Shown in pieces: positions 1 through 6,771 of a stretch of DNA of 8,300 nucleotides. The DNA is from an uncultured Eubacteriales bacterium (GTDB lineage: Bacteria > Bacillota > Clostridia > Oscillospirales > Acutalibacteraceae). Location: positions 1 through 8,300 of the forward strand of contig CABQAC010000088.1 of assembly GCA_902462035.1 (NCBI GenBank), read 5' to 3'. Position numbers and translations under genes: made by a program. How positions within the stretch are numbered: position 1 is the stretch's first letter; the number at the start of each line of letters is the position of its first letter. The notes beneath the pieces are model-generated. The model made no database searches and had not been told where the DNA came from. It was given only the letters and a program-made list of their open reading frames with translations.

Positions 1-341
1 AGCAGCGCCATGGTGTTGACCGCGCTGCGGTGGATGACCCGGCCGCTGACGACTTTTCCCCCAGCCGGAGCGGCCAGCCGCAGCATGGCTTGGATACACA
101 ACGTGCATCCGCCCGCGGAAAAAAAGGTGGCAGCGGTATGAAAAACCTTGGCAGCGTGGTCCTCCGCTTCCTTCAAAACACCCGACGCCTCAAACAGGCT
201 GTCGGTATCCGGCAGCTCGGTCACATCCAAGCTCGCCAAATCCGGCGGCAAAAACCCGCCATATTTGTGGCCCGGCGTATGGAAGGAGGCATATCCTCGG
301 TTTCGGTATTGAACCAGCGATTCGTACAGCGGCAGCGTCAT
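1..341 (-). CDS. Orn/Lys/Arg decarboxylase-family PLP-dependent enzyme, N-terminal part (cut by window edge)
   Basis: About 113 codons are present; the gene runs off the left edge. The N-terminus reads MTLPLYESLVQYRNRGYASF, then HTPGHKYGG (about residues 21-29), then LDVTELPDTDSLFEASG (about 38-54) and, near the edge, VIHRSAVNTMALL. This series (PGHK, D-x-T-E-L-x-x-x-D-x-L, then an H-[RK]-S segment) is characteristic of the major domain of the Orn/Lys/Arg decarboxylase family (fold type I PLP enzymes such as SpeA and Bacillus YaaO). The PLP lysine lies outside the window, so activity and substrate (ornithine, lysine, arginine or another) cannot be judged. The start is ATG at 341-339, preceded by GGAGG. 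Its ATGA overlaps the TGA stop of the QueG-like gene, which implies translational coupling. In related Firmicutes a gene of this type often sits upstream of tmk and DNA polymerase III delta' genes; that region is not visible here. Confidence 0.85.
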   Translation of the reverse strand, partial: MTLPLYESLVQYRNRGYASFHTPGHKYGGFLPPDLASLDVTELPDTDSLFEASGVLKEAEDHAAKVFHTAATFFSAGGCTLCIQAMLRLAAPAGGKVVSGRVIHRSAVNTMAL

Positions 342-1159
342 GGTTCCTCCTTTTTTTCCCCCAGCAGCTTCAGGTTGCGCAGGATTACCCACTTTCCCCG
401 CCACAGGTAGGCACGGTCCGTACGTTCTTCCACCACTTGGGGTGTGACATGCGGGACAGCGCCCTGCAAAAAAGCGGGGTAGGGGGTGGGCGCCGCGGCT
501 CGGTTCAAAGGGCAAGCCTCCTGGCACCGGTCGCATCCCCAGGCGCAGCCGGATTTTAAGAGCTGCGCGGCTTGGAATTCGGTCAAATCCCCTTTTTGTT
601 GACTGACAGCCGACAGGCATTTTTCCCGGTCCAGCCCGCCCGCCGCCAACGCGCCGGTAGGGCAGCTTCGAATACATGCGCCGCAGCCGGGGCATAGGGC
701 CGGTTCCCGCAAGGGAACCGGCAAGGCTAGGTCGGTGACAATTTCGCCGATAAAAACAAAAGAACCGTACGTTTTGTGAATCAGCAATCCATTTTGGCCC
801 ACCACCCCTAAGCCCGCCCAGGCGGCCGCCCGCACCTCCGGAATGGGGCTGTTGTCTACAAAATGTATAAATTTATTATTTTTAAACGATATGGAAAGCA
901 TTTTAACCGCTTGTTTTAAAAAATGATCCGCTATTTGGTGGTAGTCCGGCCCAACGGCATAGCGGGAAACGTTGCGCCCCTCCTCTTGACCGGTTAGATA
1001 GGGGAACAAGACGCACAGCACGCTGGAGGCTTGGGAAGGAATGCGGTCTTTGCCCCGGCAGGGCAGCAGGTGGTCCCGCACCGCCCAAAAGGGGCATACG
1101 CCCCATAAAGGCAGACCGGCTTTTTGTAAGATCATACCGATCCGTTCCAAATCGTCCAT
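338..1159 (-). CDS. QueG-like 4Fe-4S double-cluster protein (short epoxyqueuosine reductase family member)
   Basis: A 273-residue soluble protein. Residues 64-74 (VSRYAVGPDYH) match the R-Y-A-x-G-x-D-Y-H segment of QueG. Residues 101-105 (VDNSP) carry an Asp aligned to the proposed QueG catalytic Asp, and AGLGVVGQNGLLIH with GSFVFIGEIVTDL follow as in the cobalamin-binding domain. Two ferredoxin-like cysteine sets follow: C156, C159, C162, C166 (CPGCGACIRSCP) and C205, C209, C212, C216 (CAWGCDRCQEACP). QueG reduces epoxyqueuosine to queuosine in the tRNA wobble base using cobalamin and two 4Fe-4S clusters. E. coli QueG is about 380 residues with a HEAT-like C-terminus; this protein stops just after the first corresponding helix (WRGKWVILRNLKLLG), so its activity on tRNA is inferred only. 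The start at 1159 is chosen because AAGGAGGG lies just upstream; a longer frame to 1276 would run about 107 bases into the HAD gene. It sits 10 bases after that gene and overlaps the next by ATGA. Confidence 0.78.
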   Translation of the reverse strand: MDDLERIGMILQKAGLPLWGVCPFWAVRDHLLPCRGKDRIPSQASSVLCVLFPYLTGQEEGRNVSRYAVGPDYHQIADHFLKQAVKMLSISFKNNKFIHFVDNSPIPEVRAAAWAGLGVVGQNGLLIHKTYGSFVFIGEIVTDLALPVPLREPALCPGCGACIRSCPTGALAAGGLDREKCLSAVSQQKGDLTEFQAAQLLKSGCAWGCDRCQEACPLNRAAAPTPYPAFLQGAVPHVTPQVVEERTDRAYLWRGKWVILRNLKLLGEKKEEP

Positions 1160-1163
1160 GGCG

Positions 1164-1171
1164 CCCTCCTT
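1164..1171 (-). promoter_or_regulatory. Ribosome binding site that fixes the QueG-like start
   Basis: AAGGAGGG on the minus strand, four bases before the ATG at 1159. It overlaps the TAA stop of the upstream HAD phosphatase gene. This near-perfect Shine-Dalgarno supports the 1159 start over the longer open frame that begins at 1276. Confidence 0.8.
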
Positions 1172-1835
1172 ACCCTTTCGCTGCTTCCCCAAGCAATAAC
1201 CGGCGCAGCGCTGGCACCGAATCCGCCAGTTGGACCGCCCCGGCGGCCTCCAGTTCCTGTCTGCTGCCAAAACCATACAGGACGCCTACACAGTCTAAGC
1301 CGCATAACGCAGCGCCTTCTACATCGTACCGGGTATCGCCGACCATCAGAGCCTGGTGGGGAGCAAGGTTATAAAACGCGAGCGCGCTCTGAATGACTTC
1401 CCGCTTTTGGTTGTGCGTGCCGTCCAGCTCGCTGCCGCTGACTGCCGTAAAATATTTCCGGTAACCGAATCGTTCCAATATTTGTTCGGCAAACACCGTG
1501 GGCTTGGAGGTCGCCACCGTCAGCCGCCGCCCCGCCTTCCAAAGGGCTTTCAGCAATTCCTCCATGCCGTGATAGGGCTCATTTTCCCAAATACCAGTTT
1601 TTGCAAAACGTTCGCGGTATATCAGCAGCGCCTTTTGGGCCTGTTGTGGGGAGAAGCCATAGTAAGTTTGGAAGGATTCCACCAGCGGCGGCCCGATAAA
1701 GCGGCACAGCGCGTCCCGGTCCGGCACCGAAATACCAAAGGCATTCAGGGCATATTCCACTGAACGGGTAATTCCCTCCTTGGGATTGGTCAACGTTCCG
1801 TCCAAATCAAAAAACAGGTCGCGATACGGTTTCAC
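1170..1835 (-). CDS. HAD-superfamily phosphatase, phosphoglycolate phosphatase-like (Gph/PpaX type)
   Basis: A 221-residue soluble hydrolase with the four HAD motifs in order. Motif I is FFDLDGTLTNP (nucleophile D10, acid/base D12), motif II is TVATSKP (S110), motif III is the Lys of HNQKREVIQSAL (K144), and motif IV is MVGDTRYDVEGA (D167, D171). An alpha-helical C1-type cap lies between motifs I and II (about residues 16-85). Length and layout match the subfamily IA phosphatases annotated as phosphoglycolate phosphatase, pyrophosphatase PpaX or 5'-nucleotidase; the sequence does not separate these. The start is GTG at 1835-1833: an in-frame TAG lies immediately upstream, so nothing longer is possible, and AAGGGGG sits seven bases before it. 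The gene begins about 25 bases after the gyrA terminator and is followed 10 bases later by the QueG-like gene. Its first place after the terminator leaves little room for a promoter. Confidence 0.87.
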   Translation of the reverse strand: MKPYRDLFFDLDGTLTNPKEGITRSVEYALNAFGISVPDRDALCRFIGPPLVESFQTYYGFSPQQAQKALLIYRERFAKTGIWENEPYHGMEELLKALWKAGRRLTVATSKPTVFAEQILERFGYRKYFTAVSGSELDGTHNQKREVIQSALAFYNLAPHQALMVGDTRYDVEGAALCGLDCVGVLYGFGSRQELEAAGAVQLADSVPALRRLLLGEAAKG

Positions 1836-1860
1836 CTATTTTCCCCCTTGTGATCATTGG

Positions 1861-1900
1861 AAAAACAGGCCCGGCTCCGGATCAAACCGGACCGGGCCTG
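1861..1900 (-). terminator. Intrinsic terminator after gyrA
   Basis: On the minus strand a GC-rich hairpin starts six bases after the gyrA stop. The outer stem pairs 1892-1900 with 1866-1874 (nine pairs). The inner stem pairs 1887-1891 with 1876-1880 (five pairs). One base (1875) bulges and the loop is six bases (1881-1886). A run of five T (1865-1861) follows directly. This is the layout of a rho-independent terminator and marks the end of the gyrB-to-gyrA transcript. In the plus direction the same hairpin is followed by only four T, and no plus-strand gene points at it, so a two-way role is unlikely. Confidence 0.85.
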
Positions 1901-1906
1901 CAGGTT

Positions 1907-4405
1907 TTATTCCTCGTCCCCGGCGCCCTCGTCGGGGTCGTCGGCCTCGTCTACCTCCAGCTGGGAGGTTTCCTCCTCGTCGTGCGGCGCGCGGGCCAGG
2001 GTGACTACCTTGCTGTCTTCGGTCACGCGCATGACCTTGACCCCCTTGGACGGCCGGGCACATTCCCGGATATCGCTAGCGGCAATACGGATAATGATGC
2101 CGTCAGAGGAAATGATGATCACGTCGTCCGCGTCTTTGTCCACCACCTTGATGGCAGCCACATCGCCGTATTTATCTACATGGTAGTTTTTCAGCCCCTT
2201 GCCGCCCCTGGACTGAAGGCGGTAATCCGAAATGGGAGACAGCCTGCCGTAACCGGTTTCGGAAACGGTCAGCACGACGCCGCCTTCCCGCAGAGAGGCC
2301 ATGCCGATCACCTGGTCGCCTTCCCGCAGGGTCAGCGCTTTCACGCCCCGGGCGGTACGGCCCATGGCGCGAACGTCCCTTTCGTGGAAACGGATGGCCA
2401 TGCCTTTTCGGGTGCCGATCATCAGCTGGGTATCCCCGTCGGTCAGCTTAACCCAGGCCAATTCGTCCCCTTCGTCCAGGTCAATGGCAATAACGCCGCC
2501 TTTGCGCGCGGTTTGATACGCCCTTAAATCGGTCCGCTTGATAACGCCGCAGCGGGTAACCATCACCAGGTACCGGTCTTCCTCGAACTGCGGGACACGA
2601 ATCATGGAAGTAACACGCTCATCCGGCGACAGGGGCAGAAGATTCGCGATGTTAATGCCTTTGGAGGTCCGGCTTCCCTCGGGGACCTCGTAGCACTTCA
2701 GGCGGTAGACCCTGCCAAGATTGGTAAAAAACATGACATAATCGTGGGAACTGATGACAAACATCTCGGTGGCCACGTCTTCCTCCCGGCGCGCCATACC
2801 CGCCACGCCGCGTCCGCCGCGGCGCTGGGTGCTGAAGGTATCCACCGGCTGGCGCTTGACATAGCCGAAATTGGTCAGCGTCAGCACGCAGTCCTCCACC
2901 GGTATTAAATCCTCGATGTCCACCTCGCCGCTGATAGCGGCGATTTCGGTCCGGCGTTCGTCGGTAAATTTATTGCGGATAGCCATGGCCTCGTCCTTCA
3001 CAATTTGCAGCACGCGGCTTTCATGTGCCAATATATCCTGGTAATCGGCGATCTTTGTCCGCAGTTCGGCCAATTCCGCCTCGATTTTATCCCGTTCCAA
3101 ACCGGTGAGCTGGCCAAGGCGCATGGCCACTATAGCCGCAGCCTGGGGATCATCCAAACCGAACCGTTCGATCAGCGCATTTTTTCCCTCGGGGATCGAT
3201 TTGGAGGCGCGGAGAATTTTGATCACTTCGTCGATGAAATCCAGCGCGATCTTCAAGCCTTCCAGGATGTGGGCGCGTTCCTCCGCCTTGCGCAAATCGT
3301 AAATGGTACGCCGGGTAACCACATCCATCTGGAACTTGATGTAATGCTCTAAAATTTCTTTCAAGCCCAAAATCTTCGGTTCGCCATTCACAATGGCCAG
3401 CATGATAATGCCAAAGGTAATTTGCATTTGGGTAAAGCTGTAAAGCTGGTTGAGAACAATCTGCGGGGAAGCATCCCGCTTGATGTCGATTACAATGCAC
3501 ATACCGTCGCGGTCGGAGTGGTCGGCGATGTTGGAGATACCCTCCAGCCGTTTTTCTTTGACCATATCCGCAATGGATTCGATCAGCCGGGCCTTGTTGA
3601 CCTGGTACGGCAATTCGGTTACCAATATTTTAAACCGGCCGTTTTTATCTTCCTCAATTTCCGCCCGCGCGCGCACATGAATGCGGCCGCGGCCCGTGGC
3701 ATACGCGGCGCGGATGCCGCTGCGCCCCATGATGATGCCGCTGGTGGGGAAGTCCGGCCCCTTGATGTAATCCATCAAATCCTCGAGCCCCGCGTCGGGA
3801 TGATCGATTAAAAAGCACATGCCATCCACAACTTCCCCTAAATTGTGGGGTGGGATATTGGTGGCCATGCCCACCGCGATGCCGGTGGAGCCATTGACCA
3901 GCAGATTGGGAAAACGGGAGGGCAGGTATTCGGGTTCCTTTAAGCGGTCATCGTAGTTGGGGATGAACCGCACGGTGTCCTTTTCGATATCGGTCAGCAT
4001 GTCCACCGATATTTTGCTCATCCTCGCTTCCGTATACCGGTACGCGGCAGGCGGGTCGCCGTCCACCGAACCAAAGTTGCCCTGGCCGTCCACCAAGGGA
4101 TAACGCATGGAAAAATCCTGCGCAAGGCGCACCAACGCGTCGTAGACCGAAGCGTCGCCATGGGGGTGATAACTGCCCAGAACCGAACCGACGGTATCCG
4201 CGCACTTACGGTAAGGGCGGTCCGGCAAAATCCCCTTCTCGTACAGGGTGTACAAAATGCGGCGGTGCACCGGTTTTAAGCCGTCCCGCACGTCGGGCAG
4301 CGCCCGGCCCACAATAACCGACATGGAATAATCCAGATAGGATTTTCTCATTTCCTTTTCGATATCGACGTCGATCACGCGCTTGTGTTCAAATTGATTG
4401 TCCAT
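1907..4405 (-). CDS. gyrA: DNA gyrase subunit A
   Basis: A complete 832-residue GyrA, the DNA breakage-reunion subunit of the A2B2 gyrase that adds negative supercoils using ATP hydrolysed by GyrB. The N-terminal domain begins with YLDYSMSVIVGRALPDVRDG (from residue 23). The quinolone region HPHGDASVYD spans 80-89 and the catalytic Tyr is Y124 in AAYRYTEARM. A coiled-coil arm lies near 370-480. The C-terminal pinwheel holds the GyrA box QRRGGRG at 527-533, the hallmark separating GyrA from ParC, and a second box-like QSRGGKG at 731-737. The protein ends in an acidic tail (about 808-832) rich in Asp and Glu, as in many GyrA proteins. The residue aligned to E. coli Ser83 is Ala (A85), while the position of Asp87 is kept (D89). 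The start at 4405 is six bases after the upstream stop; its ribosome site (AAGGGG) lies inside the end of that gene, suggesting coupling. Confidence 0.98.
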   Translation of the reverse strand: MDNQFEHKRVIDVDIEKEMRKSYLDYSMSVIVGRALPDVRDGLKPVHRRILYTLYEKGILPDRPYRKCADTVGSVLGSYHPHGDASVYDALVRLAQDFSMRYPLVDGQGNFGSVDGDPPAAYRYTEARMSKISVDMLTDIEKDTVRFIPNYDDRLKEPEYLPSRFPNLLVNGSTGIAVGMATNIPPHNLGEVVDGMCFLIDHPDAGLEDLMDYIKGPDFPTSGIIMGRSGIRAAYATGRGRIHVRARAEIEEDKNGRFKILVTELPYQVNKARLIESIADMVKEKRLEGISNIADHSDRDGMCIVIDIKRDASPQIVLNQLYSFTQMQITFGIIMLAIVNGEPKILGLKEILEHYIKFQMDVVTRRTIYDLRKAEERAHILEGLKIALDFIDEVIKILRASKSIPEGKNALIERFGLDDPQAAAIVAMRLGQLTGLERDKIEAELAELRTKIADYQDILAHESRVLQIVKDEAMAIRNKFTDERRTEIAAISGEVDIEDLIPVEDCVLTLTNFGYVKRQPVDTFSTQRRGGRGVAGMARREEDVATEMFVISSHDYVMFFTNLGRVYRLKCYEVPEGSRTSKGINIANLLPLSPDERVTSMIRVPQFEEDRYLVMVTRCGVIKRTDLRAYQTARKGGVIAIDLDEGDELAWVKLTDGDTQLMIGTRKGMAIRFHERDVRAMGRTARGVKALTLREGDQVIGMASLREGGVVLTVSETGYGRLSPISDYRLQSRGGKGLKNYHVDKYGDVAAIKVVDKDADDVIIISSDGIIIRIAASDIRECARPSKGVKVMRVTEDSKVVTLARAPHDEEETSQLEVDEADDPDEGAGDEE

Positions 4406-4411
4406 CGGTAT

Positions 4412-5563
4412 TTATTCCCCTTTTCTGTTACCCAAAACGCCCTGTGGTGCATAACGGGCGAAAATCTGCGTTAGTTCCGCGGCCAGCGCTGCGGGGGACT
4501 GATTTGTCCCGGGTATTGTTAACGTGTCTTTTTCAATCCAAATCTGGCTGCAAGCATCGTAACGAACTAGAAATCCCGAAGGCGCCTCGCAAACCGAATC
4601 CACCAGCGCCCAAGGAACAAACGCTTTTTCCCATTTGTTTTCATGTTCGAATCCGGTGGGTGAAAACCGCAGTATCGTCTGGCTGTCTATTTTTTTTGGC
4701 GCCGCGCGCCGCGCGCGGTACATGGCCGGTACCATCCAGCCCATCAAAAAAAGAACCGCGCCGGATACGGCAGAACCCCAAATGATGGACCAACGCAGCC
4801 CCAGCGCAAACGCCGCGCCGCATACAATGCCAAACAGAAGAAAGCTGCCGGCCACGGCAGGCAAAAGTTGTTGTTTCGGGCTGTTCCGCAGTTCGGGGCG
4901 TTCCCCGAATGCTTGCACCGTAAAGAAAACCGCGGGCGGCGGCTGGTCCTTCTGTATCCGCTCCCCAGGTATGGCAACCACAGGCCCCGCCGGTTCTACA
5001 AATTGTTCCACGCGGTACCGGCTGCCTAATTTAAAGGCAAGCAACCGGTGCAGATAATCGGCAGCGCCCTGGTCTAATACGCGGCCGGGCACCGCAAACA
5101 TGACGTTTTCGCGGTAAAGCACCAGCCCCCATTTGTTTTCCGCCGCCCCGTCCAATTCCTCCCAAGACGACATGGACCGCCCACTGGCGGAAACAGCGGA
5201 TAACCCATCCTGAAAAAAACAAACCGCCCTGGGCTGGGATAACAGCCGGCTGTTCTGGTATACTCGTGCGGCACGCTTGCAAAACAGTACGCGGTCCAAT
5301 AATAAAAACAAAACCGTAAAGACGCAAAAAACGCCACAAAGCCATGCCAATTGAATCGCGGTTTCCACGGCCCCCGCCAGTGCGGACAACACCACGCAAG
5401 CCGCCATTCCAGCGGTCGCGGCCAGGACCGCCAACCAAAAAGTTTTCCGCGCCCGCGGCGAACCGTGGCTTTTACGGTATAATAAATTGGCGTCGATATA
5501 ATCTTGCTGCGTCAGCTGTACCGGAAGCTCCAGCAGCAGCTCCGGCCGGTTATCGGTGGACAT
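4412..5563 (-). CDS. Membrane protein with two tandem YcxB-like domains
   Basis: A 383-residue protein of unproven function made of two similar halves. The first half (about 13-183) has VQLTQQDYIDANLLYRK, predicted membrane helices near 42-62 and 70-90, the segment VYQNSRLLSQ (101-110), a beta-rich part with SSWEELDG, and ends KLGSRY. The second half (about 210-371) repeats the plan: helices near 233-254 and 258-280, LRFSPTGFEHENKW, then FVPWALVDSV and FARY, but it has lost the T-x-x-D-Y motif. This matches the YcxB-like domain as remembered: two membrane segments and a cytosolic tail with a Trp aligned to a WxxL-type strand. Other copies stand immediately upstream. Its ATG is 23 bases after the preceding stop with only a weak GGGG ribosome site, but an in-frame TAG 15 bases upstream rules out a longer start. 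Coupling to the gene before, or low expression, is possible. gyrA follows after six bases. Confidence 0.7.
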   Translation of the reverse strand: MSTDNRPELLLELPVQLTQQDYIDANLLYRKSHGSPRARKTFWLAVLAATAGMAACVVLSALAGAVETAIQLAWLCGVFCVFTVLFLLLDRVLFCKRAARVYQNSRLLSQPRAVCFFQDGLSAVSASGRSMSSWEELDGAAENKWGLVLYRENVMFAVPGRVLDQGAADYLHRLLAFKLGSRYRVEQFVEPAGPVVAIPGERIQKDQPPPAVFFTVQAFGERPELRNSPKQQLLPAVAGSFLLFGIVCGAAFALGLRWSIIWGSAVSGAVLFLMGWMVPAMYRARRAAPKKIDSQTILRFSPTGFEHENKWEKAFVPWALVDSVCEAPSGFLVRYDACSQIWIEKDTLTIPGTNQSPAALAAELTQIFARYAPQGVLGNRKGE

Positions 5564-5586
5564 GGCAGAAACCCCGTTCTATTTGT

Positions 5587-6150
5587 TTAAGATGAGGAAC
5601 CGGTTTTCTCCTCGTACCGGGAACCCAACCGGCCGGCCAAAAAAGGCCAAAGCCGTTCCTGATCCTCTTTTGCCACCATTCGAAGGGGCAAAACCCGGGT
5701 GGAACCGATGCCGAGATAGAAAATAACCAAATGGTCGGTTCGCACACAACGGTAGAATAAATCCCAAGGATACCGGCATTTTTGCCGCACGCTGGCAATT
5801 TCCAGCGCATCTTCAGACAAAGTAAACGCCTGTGCGAAAAGCCGTTCCTTTACCCCCTCATAATCCTTGCGGGCTTGGGCGGCGTTGATAACAGGAAAGA
5901 ATTTGTCGTAATAAAAAAGGACGCACAGGCCGCACAAAACGGAAAGAGACCAGGATATCCAATCGGCTGGCCTGCTGGTAAAAAACAGCGCGCCGCACAG
6001 CCCCAGAAGAACCAGCAAAAGACCGAAAACGAAATTGACCCGCCGCTCGGTCCGCGTAATGCCCAATGTAAGAAAATCAAGCCGTTCATGAATATAATCA
6101 TCCACGGTAATTAAAAAGCTGACCCGTAAAACCGGTTCGTTTTCCATCAT
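5587..6150 (-). CDS. YcxB-like two-helix membrane protein
   Basis: A 187-residue protein of unknown biochemical role. It opens with RVSFLITVDDYIHERLDFL (T-x-x-D-Y motif at 15-19). Two hydrophobic helices follow (about 39-58, VNFVFGLLLVLLGLCGALFF, and about 64-84). The polar tail contains FTLSEDALEIAS, RYPWDLFYRCVRTDH and LVIFYLGIGSTRVLPLRM, and ends RLGSRYEE. This is the YcxB-like plan, and RLGSRY at the end matches KLGSRY closing the first half of the neighbouring tandem protein, so the two look like paralogues. The tail is likely cytosolic. The frame begins ATG-ATG at 6150 and 6147, with a strong AAAGGAGG five or eight bases upstream; either Met may be used. The gene lies 22 bases after the preceding stop and 23 bases before the next start, inside the presumed gyrB-gyrA transcript. 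Confidence 0.7.
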   Translation of the reverse strand: MMENEPVLRVSFLITVDDYIHERLDFLTLGITRTERRVNFVFGLLLVLLGLCGALFFTSRPADWISWSLSVLCGLCVLFYYDKFFPVINAAQARKDYEGVKERLFAQAFTLSEDALEIASVRQKCRYPWDLFYRCVRTDHLVIFYLGIGSTRVLPLRMVAKEDQERLWPFLAGRLGSRYEEKTGSSS

Positions 6151-6172
6151 GCAGCCCTCCTTTCAGCCGGCA

Positions 6173-6736
6173 TTACCGGGAAATCCGGCGGTACCGCGCG
6201 GCAAAGATGCTTTTCATCTTTCCGCTGACTTCCTCCCGCCGCTGTGACGGAATACTTTCCTTGCTAAGGATAAGCAGCGGACGCTCGGATCCGCCGGCCA
6301 CCGCGAAAAACGATTCGGTCTCGAAACACTGGGCGGCTTCCGCCCAATAGCCTTGGATAGATTCATACGCGTTTTGAATGGTAAAGCCTTCCCGCGTCAG
6401 GGTAATGTTCTCCTCTTGCCTTAGCAGGCGGTTCGACCCATACATCCGGTCGGCTTCGTCGCCGACCATCCGGATCTTGGCAAAAATTTGATAGAGCAAA
6501 TACCCGTTTAACGCCGCGAAAGCGCACACCGGCACAAAAGAGGTGGTATAAACAGCCGAATACCGGGGCATCATCAGGCAGATAAACAGCAGCAGAACCG
6601 CTGCCACAAACACCTTGACCCACCGATGGCGCAAAGAACCGCTGTTCTTTTCCCATAAAATCCAGGCCTGGCGGAAGTCTGATTCGGTCACTTGATTTGT
6701 AAAAGACAAAATCTGGAGATCATAATACGAAGGCAT
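6173..6736 (-). CDS. YcxB-like two-helix membrane protein
   Basis: A 187-residue protein of unproven role. The N-terminus contains QVTESDFRQAWILWEK, a variant of the T-x-x-D-Y motif with Phe for Tyr. Two membrane helices are predicted near 40-57 (VKVFVAAVLLLFICLMM) and 62-86. The tail has MYGSNRLLRQEENITLTREG (98-117), then GYWAEAAQCFETESFFAV and LLILSKESIPSQRREE, and ends FAARYRR. The Y-x-x-x-R-L-L-x-Q segment also occurs in the first half of the 383-residue neighbour, and the closing A-R-Y resembles the R-Y endings of the other copies. These shared marks support a common YcxB-like family, although overall identity between copies looks low. The start at 6736 has GGGAGG upstream. The gap from the preceding gene is 35 bases and contains no terminator hairpin I can see. 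The protein probably sits in the cytoplasmic membrane with its tail inside. Confidence 0.66.
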   Translation of the reverse strand: MPSYYDLQILSFTNQVTESDFRQAWILWEKNSGSLRHRWVKVFVAAVLLLFICLMMPRYSAVYTTSFVPVCAFAALNGYLLYQIFAKIRMVGDEADRMYGSNRLLRQEENITLTREGFTIQNAYESIQGYWAEAAQCFETESFFAVAGGSERPLLILSKESIPSQRREEVSGKMKSIFAARYRRISR

Positions 6737-6771
6737 CCGGCTCCCTCCCTGTTCAACAGCATTGCGGCAAA

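Noticed and set aside
30..410. Plus-strand open frame of 126 codons at the left end
   Set aside because: It is antisense to the decarboxylase-like gene and the end of the QueG-like gene, both of which have family motifs and ribosome sites.
856..925. AT-rich patch inside the QueG-like gene
   Set aside because: It codes for a plausible Lys/Asn/Phe-rich helix and strand with no insertion relative to the family pattern, and no spaced -10/-35 pair was found. It is probably local amino-acid composition.
1160..1276. Extended N-terminus of the QueG-like frame
   Set aside because: The extra 39 residues would overlap conserved coding sequence of the HAD gene, have no ribosome site at their start, and do not resemble QueG; the 1159 start has AAGGAGGG.
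1897..1904. Eight-base palindrome CCTGCAGG next to the gyrA stop
   Set aside because: It partly overlaps the terminator stem foot and occurs once; there is no spacing or repeat that would make it an operator.
1850..2527. Plus-strand open frame of 225 codons antisense to the 3' end of gyrA
   Set aside because: It lies opposite well-conserved gyrA coding sequence, has no ribosome site or recognisable motifs, and spans the terminator. It is a shadow of GC-rich codon use.
4698..4724. Dense run of GCGC dinucleotides resembling a palindrome or hairpin
   Set aside because: It encodes consecutive Arg and Ala codons just after the last membrane helix of the tandem protein; no stem followed by a T run is present and it lies mid-gene.
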